29,603 bases of DNA from contig JAQAZP010000079.1 in NCBI GenBank assembly GCA_032127265.1, positions 1 through 29,603 of the forward strand. The letters run 5' to 3'. Position 1 is the first letter of the stretch, and each line of letters begins with the position of its first letter. Origin of the DNA: JAQAZP01 sp032127265 (GTDB taxonomy: Bacteria; Acidobacteriota; JAQAZP01). Below, in pieces: positions 16,551 to 24,561 of the stretch. Made by a program: the position numbers and the translations under genes. A model generated the notes under the pieces. The model was not told the DNA's origin, did no database searches, and saw only the letters and a list, made by a program, of their open reading frames with translations.

Positions 16551-16584
16551 CCGTTCCACGGCAGGCACCGGTTTCCCGGCGGGC

Positions 16585-16607
16585 CGCTCCCCGCCCCGTG
16601 GGGAGCG
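16585..16607 (+). promoter_or_regulatory. Stable hairpin ahead of apgM
   Basis: CGCTCCCC pairs perfectly with GGGGAGCG across a 7-nt loop. No U-run follows, so it is not a standard terminator. It ends 22 nt before the apgM start and could protect the transcript or modulate expression between the two genes. Confidence 0.4.
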
Positions 16608-16629
16608 TTGCCGCCTCCTGGTGAGCATC

Positions 16630-17847
16630 ATGGACTACAGCCTCATCGAATCGCTGGTGATTCCGGGTTCCACCCGGATCGTGTTTCTCATTCTCGACGG
16701 CCTCTCCGGCCTTCCCGACCCGGTGCAGGGCACCGAACTGCAAGCCGCCAGAACCCCAAACCTCGACGCACTGGCCAAACGCTCGACCTGCGGTCTGATC
16801 GACCCGATCATGCCCGGTGTCACCCCGGGCAGCGGCCCGGCCCACTTCGCCCTCTTCGGCTATGACCCGCTGGAAAACAATATCGGCCGCGGGCTGCTGG
16901 AGGGTGTGGGGATCGGTATGGAACTGACGCCCCGCGACGTGGTGGCCCGGATCAATTTTGCCACCATCGGCCCCGAGGGGTTGATCACCGACCGCCGGGC
17001 CGGCCGGATCAGCAATGACGAATGCCACCGGCTCTGCGGCATCCTGCAGCAGGCCGTGAACCTTGGTCCCGATGCAGAATTCAAGATCATGCCGGTGAAG
17101 GAGCACCGGGCGATGATCCTCATCCGCGCCGACGGACTGAGCGGCGAGCTGCGCGACACCGATCCGCAAAAGGTGGGGCTGGCCCCGCTGGAACCGGCGG
17201 CACTGCCCGGTTCGGAAGGCCCTGAGGCAGAGCGCACCGCGGCGCTGGTCAGCCGTTTCATCGCCCAGGCCCGGCAGGCCCTGGGCGGGGAGCAGAAAGC
17301 CAACGGCGTGCTCACCCGGGGCTTCGCCAAGGGACGGAGCTACCGATCGTTCAGCGAGCGGTTCGGCCTTGATGCCTATGCCATCGCCGGCTACCCCATG
17401 TATCGCGGAGTCGCCAGCCTGCTGGGCATGACGCTGCACCCGGTGACCCCCGACCCCCGGTCTTCGTTCGAAGCGCTGCAGGCGGTGTACAACGATCACG
17501 AATTCTTCTTCATCCACGTCAAACCCACCGACGCCCGTGGGGAGGACGGGGACTTCGCGGGCAAGAAAAAGGTCATCGAGGAGGTGGACGCCCTGCTGCC
17601 CATGATCACCGGTCTCGAACCGGACGTGCTGGTGATCACCGGCGACCACTCCACCCCGTCACAGATGGCGGCTCACAGCTGGCACCCGGTACCGGTGCTG
17701 CTCAGCAGCCCGCTCTGCCGGACCGACGCTGTGCAGACCTTTGACGAGATCGCGGCGGCCTCAGGCGGCCTGGGCCGGATGCCGTCGGTGAACTTGATGG
17801 CCTTGGCCCTGGCCCATGCCGGCCGCCTGGCCAAGTTCGGCGCGTAA
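16630..17847 (+). CDS. apgM: 2,3-bisphosphoglycerate-independent phosphoglycerate mutase, archaeal type (ApgM)
   Basis: This cytoplasmic enzyme interconverts 3- and 2-phosphoglycerate in glycolysis and gluconeogenesis. The 405-residue protein is of the alkaline-phosphatase-superfamily archaeal form (aPGAM), not the longer GpmI. Visible features are metal-binding Asp23 in FLILDGLSG, the serine nucleophile Ser68 in TPGSGPAHFALFGYDP, the GRGLLEGVGIG loop (about 87-97), IHVKPTDARGEDGD for metal binding, and TGDHSTPSQMAAHSWHPVP near the C-terminus. The start ATG at 16630 has GGTGAG just upstream; a GTG at 16621 is possible. It is on the same strand as the upstream barrel gene. Archaeal-type ApgM occurs in several bacterial groups, so it is not by itself evidence of recent transfer. 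Confidence 0.93.
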   Translation: MDYSLIESLVIPGSTRIVFLILDGLSGLPDPVQGTELQAARTPNLDALAKRSTCGLIDPIMPGVTPGSGPAHFALFGYDPLENNIGRGLLEGVGIGMELTPRDVVARINFATIGPEGLITDRRAGRISNDECHRLCGILQQAVNLGPDAEFKIMPVKEHRAMILIRADGLSGELRDTDPQKVGLAPLEPAALPGSEGPEAERTAALVSRFIAQARQALGGEQKANGVLTRGFAKGRSYRSFSERFGLDAYAIAGYPMYRGVASLLGMTLHPVTPDPRSSFEALQAVYNDHEFFFIHVKPTDARGEDGDFAGKKKVIEEVDALLPMITGLEPDVLVITGDHSTPSQMAAHSWHPVPVLLSSPLCRTDAVQTFDEIAAASGGLGRMPSVNLMALALAHAGRLAKFGA

Positions 17848-17867
17848 CAAGGGGAGCAGGTCAGTTC

Positions 17868-18215
17868 GCCCTGCTTCGCTCGCGGGTCTCGAGGTCAGGG
17901 CGGGGAATCCATCCCCTCCTCGCTTCGGTCTCGGGTTCACGTAAGGGTTGTCACTATCCCCTCGACAGGCGCTCGGAGTGGATGGATACCCCGCCCGTCT
18001 GCCAATCGGCCGATAGAGGGAATTTCTTCCGAGGTTCAGGATGAGTTGGGCGGCATCCAATCTCAAGCGCGGAGCAGGGGCGGGTCGGTATCTCCGTCTG
18101 AGCGATATGTCGAGAGGTTCGAGGCATTCCCAACGCGTCGAGAAATTTACGGAAACCCTCGCGTGAACTCGAGACCCGTGAGCGAAGACGGATATACCGG
18201 CACGCCCCTGCTTTG
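17868..18215. repeat. Gene-free block built from a long imperfect inverted repeat
   Basis: No coding region is supported in 17848-18285. The left arm has TTCGCTCGCGGGTCTCGAG (17875-17893) and, further in, GGTCTCGGGTTCACGTAAGG (17927-17946), CTCGACAGGCGCTCGGA (17961-17977) and GATACC. The reverse complement of the right arm has CTTCGCTCACGGGTCTCGAG, GTTCACGCGAGGGTT, CTCGACATATCGCTCAGA and GATACC in the same order. The arms are therefore diverged inverted copies, and the left arm also holds a partial direct repeat. This resembles a decayed MITE or other fold-back element. No transposase or RNA-gene signature is seen. Confidence 0.55.
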
Positions 18216-18230
18216 AAGCCTGAAGCTTAC

Positions 18231-18278
18231 AAAAAAAGGGACCGGCACCAATTTCCTTTGGAAGTTGAGAGCCAGTCC
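18231..18278 (-). terminator. Rho-independent terminator of the aminotransferase gene
   Basis: On the minus strand GGACTGGC (18278-18271) pairs with GCCGGTCC (18246-18239, one G-T pair), with an inner TTCC/GGAA stem, and is followed by seven T (18237-18231). It lies just after the stop of the branched-chain aminotransferase gene. The plus strand also has a short T run after the stem, so it may work in both directions. Confidence 0.85.
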
Positions 18279-18285
18279 GTTTTTC

Positions 18286-19368
18286 TCATCCCACCAGCTT
18301 CATCCAGCCGTACTTGTCCTCGGCCTTGCCATACTGGATGTCGGTGATCGCCTTGTAGAGGTTGCGGGTCACCGGGCCGGGCTCGTCGGCGCAGACCGAG
18401 AACTCCTGGCCCCGGTCGGAGATGGTTCCGATGGGTGTCACCACCGCCGCTGTGCCGCAACCGAACATCTCGGTGATTTTGCCCTGCCGCACCGACATGG
18501 CCACTTCATCGATGGAGATGCTCCGCTCTTCCACCTGGTAGTCGAGTTTCGGCGCCATCTCGATGATCGTGCGCCGGGTGATGCCGGGAAGGATGGTGCC
18601 GGTGAGCGGCGACGTGACGATGGTCGACTTGTTGAAGACGAACATTACGTTCATCGCCCCGATCTCCTCCACCAGGCGGTGCTCCTTGGCATCGAGCCAC
18701 AGCACCTGGGAGTAGCCCTGCTCCTTGGCCTCCTCGTTGGCCAGCAGCGACGCCCCGTAGTTGCCTCCGCACTTGGCTTCGCCCGTGCCGCCGGCGGCCG
18801 CGCGGGTGAACTTGTGCGAGGCCATGATCTTCACCGGCTTGCCGATGCCGCCCTTGAAATAGGGGCCCACCGGGGAGAGGATGATGTAGAAGAGGTAGCG
18901 GTTGGCCGGACGGACGCCGAGAAAAGCCTCGGTGCCGATCATCGTCGGCCTGAGATAGAGCGAAGAGCCCAGTTCCCGCGGGACCCACTGCCGTTCCAGC
19001 CGCACCAGTTCGGTCATCGCCTTGAGAACCGGTTCCACATCCAGCACCGGCATGCTCATCCGCTGGGCCGAGCGGTTCATCCGCTGCAGGTTCAGCTCGG
19101 GTCGGAAGAGGGCCGCCTGGCCGCCTTCCCGGGCAAAGGCTTTCATCCCCTCGAAAATGGTCTGTCCGTAATGGAAACAGACGGAGGCCGGGTGGAGGGA
19201 AAAGGATTCCAAAGGCCCGATGGTGGGGTCGTGCCAGCCGCCCTTGTCCGCATCGTAGGCCATGGTGAATATCCGGTCGGTGAACCGGATGCCGAAACCG
19301 AGGGTGTCCGGGTTCAGTTCGGCCGGATCGACCTTGGTCTCGACGACATCCTTGATAGTGATCTCCAT
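18286..19368 (-). CDS. ilvE: Branched-chain amino acid aminotransferase
   Basis: This PLP fold-type IV enzyme transfers the amino group between glutamate and the 2-oxoacids of Leu, Ile and Val in the cytoplasm. The 360-residue length and motifs fit the BCAT type II/eukaryote-like group: HYGQTIFEGMKAF (66-78), the PLP lysine Lys199 in GEAKCGGNYGASLLA, LWLDAKEHRLVEEIGAMN (223-240) and the phosphate-binding GCGTAAVVTPIG (303-314). The ATG at 19368 follows GGGAGG with 7-base spacing. A candidate promoter with a perfect TTGACA lies upstream and the terminator at 18231-18278 lies downstream, so the gene appears monocistronic. The symbol is by function; paralogue number in the genome is unknown. Confidence 0.92.
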   Translation of the reverse strand: MEITIKDVVETKVDPAELNPDTLGFGIRFTDRIFTMAYDADKGGWHDPTIGPLESFSLHPASVCFHYGQTIFEGMKAFAREGGQAALFRPELNLQRMNRSAQRMSMPVLDVEPVLKAMTELVRLERQWVPRELGSSLYLRPTMIGTEAFLGVRPANRYLFYIILSPVGPYFKGGIGKPVKIMASHKFTRAAAGGTGEAKCGGNYGASLLANEEAKEQGYSQVLWLDAKEHRLVEEIGAMNVMFVFNKSTIVTSPLTGTILPGITRRTIIEMAPKLDYQVEERSISIDEVAMSVRQGKITEMFGCGTAAVVTPIGTISDRGQEFSVCADEPGPVTRNLYKAITDIQYGKAEDKYGWMKLVG

Positions 19369-19411
19369 CTGCAAGCCTCCCTGGCAGTTATCAACGGTGG
19401 TACGATAACCC

Positions 19412-19441
19412 ATTTTTCCCCGCGACGGGGTTCAATGTCAA
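19412..19441 (-). promoter_or_regulatory. Candidate promoter of ilvE
   Basis: On the minus strand TTGACA (19441-19436) is followed by 18 nt and AAAAAT (19417-19412). The spacer holds CCCCG-N3-CGGGG (19418-19430), a small dyad. The -10 is poor, so the call rests on the -35. Confidence 0.4.
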
Positions 19442-19488
19442 GGAACGCAATCCCGAACCGCCAGTTCCCGGCTTGAATCGAATGAACG

Positions 19489-19519
19489 TTGATCCTCTAT
19501 CACGGAATCGTGATAAGAT
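19489..19519 (+). promoter_or_regulatory. Candidate promoter and operator dyad before the first dehydrogenase gene
   Basis: TTGATC (19489-19494) is followed after 17 nt by GATAAG, or after 19 nt by TAAGAT (19514-19519). A perfect 7-bp dyad, TATCACG-GAAT-CGTGATA (19498-19515), fills the spacer and overlaps the -10. The leader to the ATG at 19623 is about 95 nt. Confidence 0.45.
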
Positions 19520-19622
19520 GGCCGTGAATTGCCGGATATCGGTTCTCAACTCGCTGCCGCATGACCCCGACCAGCCATCGGACGGCGGCGAGAGACGACC
19601 AACCACCACAGGAGTGTGCCCC

Positions 19623-21932
19623 ATGATTCTCGAGCAATTTCGCGAAAAGGCCCGGTTGTGCCTCTTGCTGGGCCTGCTGTTCGGCCTGTTGACCCTCTTC
19701 GCAGTACCGGCATCGGCCGCCACGGTCCCGAACAATTTCACCGATACCCAGGTGACAACCAACCTCGATATGCCCACCGGGTTCACCTTCCTGCCCGACG
19801 GCCGCATCCTGGTGATCGAGCAGTGGTCGGCGAAGATCCGCCTGATTGTCAACGGCGCCATAGGCGGAAACGACCCGCTGATCACCGTGCCCAACGTGAG
19901 AAACGACAACGGCGAAGCCGGTCTGCTGGGCATCGACGTCGACCCGGACTGGCCGGCCCGCCCCTACATCTACGTCTATTACGACCACGACGGGACGAGT
20001 ACCTGCTGGCTCTCGATGTACACCGTCACCGGCGACCTGAGCAACCCGAACAGCGACAACCTGCAGATCGCGCCGTCAAGCCGCTACGACATCATCACCG
20101 ACATCCCCGACGCGCTCCCCAACCAGAACGGCGGCACCGTTCGCTTCGGCAACGACGGCATGCTCTACCTGAGCCTTGGCGACGACGTCGACGGGTGCCA
20201 AAGCCAGGACACCAGCACGCTCTACGGCGAGATCCTGCGCCTGGACATGTCGGCCATGCCCGGCACCGGCTCGGGGCCGCCGCCCAAGACCGACATCACC
20301 CCCTCGGACAATCCGTTCAGCGGAGACGCCAACACCAACCTCGTCTTTTGCTACGGGCTGCGCAACCCCTACCGCTTCAACATCGACCGGGTCACCGGCG
20401 ACCTGATCATCGGCGACGTGGGCCAGACGAACTTCGAGGAGATGAACATCGCCACCGGCGGCGAGAATTTCGGCTGGCCATTCCGCGAAGGGCCGATGAT
20501 CCGCACCCCCGCCGGCTGCGACGAGCCCGGCGGGCCGGGGGGAACCGACTACGACGACCCGATCTACTACTACGACCGCACCGGCATGGGCAGCGCCGCG
20601 ATTATCAGCGCAGGGATGTACCGCCCGGTGGACTGGCCCAACGACGACAGCTTCCCCCCCGAGTACAGCGGTGACATATTCTACGCCGAGTATTACCAGG
20701 GTTTCATGGTGCGACTGAAGTACAACGGCAGCAGCTGGGTGGTGGCCGACCCGGTGCCCGGCCAGCCCAATCCCGACCAGTGGGCCACCGACATCAGCGA
20801 GGCGTCGGATTTCCAGATCGGCCCTGACGGCGCCCTCTGGTATCTGGACCAGTTCGACCCCTCGTGGCCCGACACCGGCGCCCTGCGCAAGATCGTCTAC
20901 ACCGGGCCCTCCCAACCCGAACCGCGGATCATCACCGGTCCCGGCCCGGCCGAGGCCAACAACTGCCTGGTGCGGGTGTTCAACCCTGAGAGCACCGGCG
21001 TGGCCCTGGCCGAGTGGTCGGCCTACGGGGTGCACAAGTACGGCGTCAACGTGGCCACCGGCGATCTGAACAACGACGGTCTGGGCGAGGTGCTCACCGG
21101 CGCCGGTCCCGGCGCGGTGTTCGGGCCCCACGTCCGCGGCTTCGACTTCAGCGGGACCCCGCTGCCCGGCGTCAGCTTCCTGGCCTACGGCACAAACAAG
21201 TGGGGTGTCAATGTCTGCGCCGGCGACGTGGACGGTGACGGCAACGACGAGATCATCACCGGCGCCGGTCCCGGCGCGGTGTTCGGGCCCCACGTCCGCG
21301 GCTGGAACCAGGATGGCAGCGGAACACCCACGCCCATCGCCGGTATGAGCTACTTCGCCTACGGCACGCCCAAATGGGGGGTCAATGTCAGCTGCGGCGA
21401 CATCGACGGTGACGGCTTCGATGAAATCGTCACCGGCGCCGGACCGGGTTCGGTGTACGGACCCCACGTACGGGGCTGGAATTTCGACGGCGGTTCGTCC
21501 ACCACCTCCATCGGCGCGGTGAGCTTCCTGGCCTACGGCACCAACCAGTGGGGTGTCAACGCCACCTGCGCCGACATCGACGGTGACGGCATCGACGAGA
21601 TCATCACCGGCGCCGGACCGGGCGTGGTCTTCGGCTCACACGTGCGCGGATGGAACTACGACGGCGGCACCCTGACATCGCTGAGCGGGGTCAGTTTCTT
21701 CGCCTTCACCGATTCACGCTACGGGGTGAAGGTGGCGGGCGTTGACCTGGACGGCGACGGGATTGACGAAATCCTGGCCACCCCGGGCCCCGACCCCGAC
21801 TGGCCGGGCCAGATCAGGGCCTGGAACGTGGACGGCGGCACCGCCACCGCCATCAGCAGCATCGACTTTGATGCCTATGCTGACGGCGGCTACATGTTCG
21901 GTGGCACGGTGGCCGGCGGCATCGGTTACTGA
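19623..21932 (+). CDS. Secreted glucose/sorbosone-dehydrogenase-like propeller fused to FG-GAP repeats (copy 1)
   Basis: Signal peptide (1-33, ending ASAA). Residues about 35-430 form a PQQ-dependent sugar dehydrogenase (GSDH) six-bladed propeller: FTFLPDGRILVIEQ (54-67), GLLGIDVDPDW (100-110), GGTVRFGNDGMLYLSLGDD (170-188), NPFSGDANTNLVFCYGLRNP (230-249) and NFGWPFREGP (282-291). Such enzymes oxidise aldoses in the periplasm. The catalytic-base His expected before NGG is Gln168, so activity is doubtful. Residues about 435-735 hold FG-GAP/integrin-type units with DxDGDGxDE calcium loops and TGAGPG..GPHVRGW signatures at 480, 534, 592, 650 and 707. The ATG at 19623 has AGGAG 8 nt upstream. A strong terminator follows. 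It is a tandem paralogue of the next gene, and both are 769 residues long. Confidence 0.8.
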   Translation: MILEQFREKARLCLLLGLLFGLLTLFAVPASAATVPNNFTDTQVTTNLDMPTGFTFLPDGRILVIEQWSAKIRLIVNGAIGGNDPLITVPNVRNDNGEAGLLGIDVDPDWPARPYIYVYYDHDGTSTCWLSMYTVTGDLSNPNSDNLQIAPSSRYDIITDIPDALPNQNGGTVRFGNDGMLYLSLGDDVDGCQSQDTSTLYGEILRLDMSAMPGTGSGPPPKTDITPSDNPFSGDANTNLVFCYGLRNPYRFNIDRVTGDLIIGDVGQTNFEEMNIATGGENFGWPFREGPMIRTPAGCDEPGGPGGTDYDDPIYYYDRTGMGSAAIISAGMYRPVDWPNDDSFPPEYSGDIFYAEYYQGFMVRLKYNGSSWVVADPVPGQPNPDQWATDISEASDFQIGPDGALWYLDQFDPSWPDTGALRKIVYTGPSQPEPRIITGPGPAEANNCLVRVFNPESTGVALAEWSAYGVHKYGVNVATGDLNNDGLGEVLTGAGPGAVFGPHVRGFDFSGTPLPGVSFLAYGTNKWGVNVCAGDVDGDGNDEIITGAGPGAVFGPHVRGWNQDGSGTPTPIAGMSYFAYGTPKWGVNVSCGDIDGDGFDEIVTGAGPGSVYGPHVRGWNFDGGSSTTSIGAVSFLAYGTNQWGVNATCADIDGDGIDEIITGAGPGVVFGSHVRGWNYDGGTLTSLSGVSFFAFTDSRYGVKVAGVDLDGDGIDEILATPGPDPDWPGQIRAWNVDGGTATAISSIDFDAYADGGYMFGGTVAGGIGY
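20925..21827 (+). repeat. FG-GAP-type intragenic repeats, copy 1
   Basis: Units of about 54-58 codons each contain a DxDGDGxDE-like loop followed by ITGAGPGxVFGPHVRGWN. Five full units and one leading half unit (IITGPGPAEANNCLVRVFN) are visible. Adjacent units share long DNA stretches. Confidence 0.85.
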
Positions 21933-21949
21933 TCTGATCTTGCGTATCA

Positions 21950-21984
21950 ACGGGCCCGGGCAACAGCGCTCGGGCCCGTTTTTT
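21950..21984 (+). terminator. Rho-independent terminator after copy 1
   Basis: ACGGGCCCG (21950-21958) pairs perfectly with CGGGCCCGT (21971-21979) across a 12-nt loop, followed by a run of T to 21984. It lies 17 nt after the stop codon. Confidence 0.92.
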
Positions 21985-22037
21985 GTACACCGACAGCCTG
22001 TCGTTGACTAAATAATACGGCCATTCAAGTCAATCCA

Positions 22038-22046
22038 TGATATAAT
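22038..22046 (+). promoter_or_regulatory. Extended -10 promoter of copy 2
   Basis: TGATATAAT is a perfect extended -10 element in an AT-rich stretch after the copy 1 terminator. No good -35 lies at 17 nt; a TTGACT occurs farther upstream at 22004. The leader to the ATG at 22147 is about 95 nt. Confidence 0.55.
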
Positions 22047-22146
22047 CCATAAGTATTATCTATTATCAGCCTCGTGACGCGCAGCACACACACCTCATAG
22101 CCATGGTTGCCGCCGCAAGTCGATGAACCTCACTGGAGCAAATCAA

Positions 22147-24456
22147 ATGACCCTCGAAAAATATGGCCGGTTTGCCATGGGGAGCGCACTGTCTGCGCTC
22201 AGCTGCGCACTTCTTCTAATCTCCGTCCTGCCCGCGGCGGCCGCCACGGTGCCCACAGATTTCCAGGACAGCCAGATCATCAACGGTCTCAACCTGCCGG
22301 TGGGCCTCACCTTTCTCCCCGACGGCCGGATGCTGTTCATCGAACAGGTGACGGCCAATATCCGCCTGCTGGTCAACGGCGCCATAGGCGGAAACGACCC
22401 GCTGGTCACTGTGCCTTCGGTAAACATCGAAGGGAACGAGCGGGGACTGCTGGGGATCGACGTGGACCCCGGTTGGCCCGCACGGCCTTACATCTACGTC
22501 TATTACAGCCATAACGGGACGTTCACCAACTACCTCTCGATGTTCACGGTCACCGGCGACCTGGACAACCCGAACAGCGGCAACCTGCAGATCGCCCCGG
22601 CCAGCCGCTACGACATCATCACCGACATTCCGGACAACCAGTACAACCACAATGGCGGCACTGTCCGTTTTGGTATCGACGGCATGCTCTTTGTCAGCAT
22701 GGGCGACGACGCCACCCAGTGCGCGGCCCAGGAGACCGGCGACCTGCGGGGCATGATCCTGCGACTCGATGTCTCGGCCATGCCGGGCAGCGGCTCCGGG
22801 CCTCCGCCCAGGGCCGATATCACCCCCTCGGACAACCCCTTTTCCGGTGACGCCAACACCAACCTGGTCTTCTGCTACGGCCTGCGAAACCCCTTCCGCT
22901 TCAACGTGGACCGGGTCAGCGGCAAACTGTTCATAGGCGACGTCGGTCTGGGAAGCTATGAGGAAGTGGACCTGGCCACGGGCGGCGAAAACTTCGGCTG
23001 GCCCTTCCGCGAAGGGCCGATGCTCCGCGAACCCGGCGGCTGCAGCGAACCCGGCGGGCCTGGAGGAACCGACTACGACGACCCGATCCACTACTACGAC
23101 CGTCTGGGCTTCAGCGCCTCGGTGGTCGCCGCCACCTGCTACCGCCCGGAAAGCTACCCCCTGGACAGCAGTTTCCCTCCCGCATACAACGGCGACTGTT
23201 TCTACGTGGAGTACTACCAGGGCTGGATGGTGCGCATCGAGGACACCGGCAGCGGCTGGCGGAAAGCCGACCCGGTGGCCGGTCAGCCCACCGACGATCA
23301 CTGGGCCACCGGACTGGGTGGAGCCGCCGATTTCCAGGTGGGCCCCGACGGCGCCATCTACTACTGCCAGCAGTATGGCGGCGGTGGCGGCGGCACCGGC
23401 GGCTCTCTCCGCCGTATCGCCTACACCGGCGTGTCCGAACCGTTTCCCCTGATCGTTACCGGCCCCGGCCCGGCCGAGGCCAACAACTGCCTGGTACGGG
23501 TCTTCAATCCTGACAATACCGGATCGGCCCTGGCCGAATGGCAGGCCTACGGCACGCCCAAATACGGCGTCAACGTGGCCACCGGCGACCTGAACAACGA
23601 CGGTCTTGACGAGGTGCTCACCGGCGCCGGCCCCGGCGCGGTGTTCGGGCCCCACGTCCGCGGCTTCGACTTCAGCGGCACCCCGCTGCCCGGCGTCAGT
23701 TTCCTGGTTTACGGAACCAACAAGTGGGGCGTCAATGTCTGCGCCGGCGACGTGGACGGCGACGGCAACGACGAGATCATCACCGGTGCCGGTCCCGGCG
23801 CGGTGTTCGGGCCCCACGTCCGCGGCTGGAACCAGGATGGCAGCGGGACACCCGCGTCCATCCCAGGCATCAGCTTCTTTGCCTACGGCACGCCAAAGTG
23901 GGGGGTCAATGTAAGCTGCGGGGACATCGACGGCGACGGTTTCGATGAAATCGTCACCGGCGCCGGACCGGGTTCGGTGTACGGGCCCCACGTGCGCGGC
24001 TGGAATTTCGACGGCGGTTCGTCCACCACCTCCATCGGCGCGGTAAGCTTCCTGGCCTACGGCACCAACCAGTGGGGTGTCAACGCCACCTGCGGTGACA
24101 TCGACGGTGACGGCATCGACGAGATCATCACCGGCGCCGGACCGGGCGTGGTCTTCGGCTCACACGTGCGGGCCTGGAACTACGACGGCGGCACCCTGAC
24201 ATCGCTGAGCGGGGTCAGTTTCTTCGCCTTCACCGATTCACGGTATGGCGTCAACGTGGCGGCGCTGGACCTTGACGGCGACGGGATCGACGAAATCCTG
24301 GCCACCCCCGGCCCGGACCCCGACTGGCCGGCCCAGGTCAGGGCCTGGAACGTGGACGGCGGCAGTGCCGCCGCCATCAGCAGCATCGACTTCGATGCCT
24401 ACGGCGACAGCGCATTGATGCACGGCGGCACCGTGGCCGGCGGCATCGGGTACTGA
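22147..24456 (+). CDS. Secreted glucose/sorbosone-dehydrogenase-like propeller fused to FG-GAP repeats (copy 2)
   Basis: This has the same architecture and the same 769-residue length as the gene before it. A signal peptide (about 1-32) is followed by a GSDH propeller with LTFLPDGRMLFIEQ (54-67), GLLGIDVDPGW (100-110), NHNGGTVRFGIDG (167-179), NPFSGDANTNLVFCYGLRNP (230-249) and NFGWPFREGP (282-291). Here His168 is present at the position expected for the catalytic base, so this copy may be an active aldose dehydrogenase using PQQ; the substrate is unknown. A Gly-rich linker (about 413-421) leads to the FG-GAP domain from about 435. The ATG at 22147 has GGAG 8 nt upstream; another ATG at 22123 is in frame but has no ribosome site. 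It has its own promoter and terminator, so the copies are separate transcription units. Confidence 0.82.
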   Translation: MTLEKYGRFAMGSALSALSCALLLISVLPAAAATVPTDFQDSQIINGLNLPVGLTFLPDGRMLFIEQVTANIRLLVNGAIGGNDPLVTVPSVNIEGNERGLLGIDVDPGWPARPYIYVYYSHNGTFTNYLSMFTVTGDLDNPNSGNLQIAPASRYDIITDIPDNQYNHNGGTVRFGIDGMLFVSMGDDATQCAAQETGDLRGMILRLDVSAMPGSGSGPPPRADITPSDNPFSGDANTNLVFCYGLRNPFRFNVDRVSGKLFIGDVGLGSYEEVDLATGGENFGWPFREGPMLREPGGCSEPGGPGGTDYDDPIHYYDRLGFSASVVAATCYRPESYPLDSSFPPAYNGDCFYVEYYQGWMVRIEDTGSGWRKADPVAGQPTDDHWATGLGGAADFQVGPDGAIYYCQQYGGGGGGTGGSLRRIAYTGVSEPFPLIVTGPGPAEANNCLVRVFNPDNTGSALAEWQAYGTPKYGVNVATGDLNNDGLDEVLTGAGPGAVFGPHVRGFDFSGTPLPGVSFLVYGTNKWGVNVCAGDVDGDGNDEIITGAGPGAVFGPHVRGWNQDGSGTPASIPGISFFAYGTPKWGVNVSCGDIDGDGFDEIVTGAGPGSVYGPHVRGWNFDGGSSTTSIGAVSFLAYGTNQWGVNATCGDIDGDGIDEIITGAGPGVVFGSHVRAWNYDGGTLTSLSGVSFFAFTDSRYGVNVAALDLDGDGIDEILATPGPDPDWPAQVRAWNVDGGSAAAISSIDFDAYGDSALMHGGTVAGGIGY
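23449..24351 (+). repeat. FG-GAP-type intragenic repeats, copy 2
   Basis: Same unit structure as in copy 1. Over much of this span the DNA matches copy 1 almost base for base (for example around 24010-24240 against 21486-21716), far more closely than the upstream enzyme halves match each other. Confidence 0.85.
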
Positions 24457-24482
24457 CCACTGCCTCTGCCCCGCTAACAAGC

Positions 24483-24521
24483 AAAGCCCAGATGACAATA
24501 AGGTCATCCGGGCTTTTTTTT
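24483..24521 (+). terminator. Rho-independent terminator after copy 2, probably bidirectional
   Basis: AGCCC (24485-24489) and GATGAC (24491-24496) pair with GTCATC (24503-24508) and GGGCT (24510-24514) around a 6-nt loop, followed by eight T. The convergent pdxT stops at 24562. On the minus strand the stem is followed by TTTGCTTGTT, so it may also end that operon. Confidence 0.9.
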
Positions 24522-24561
24522 GCTGAAAACGGAAACAACTACAAGCCATGATGGGACTGGT

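Noticed and set aside
20076..21467. Long minus-strand open frame (463 codons) opposite the first dehydrogenase gene
   Set aside because: It mirrors the GC-rich repeated codons of the plus-strand gene, has no recognisable domain and lacks a ribosome site. The same shadow occurs opposite copy 2 (22216-23991).
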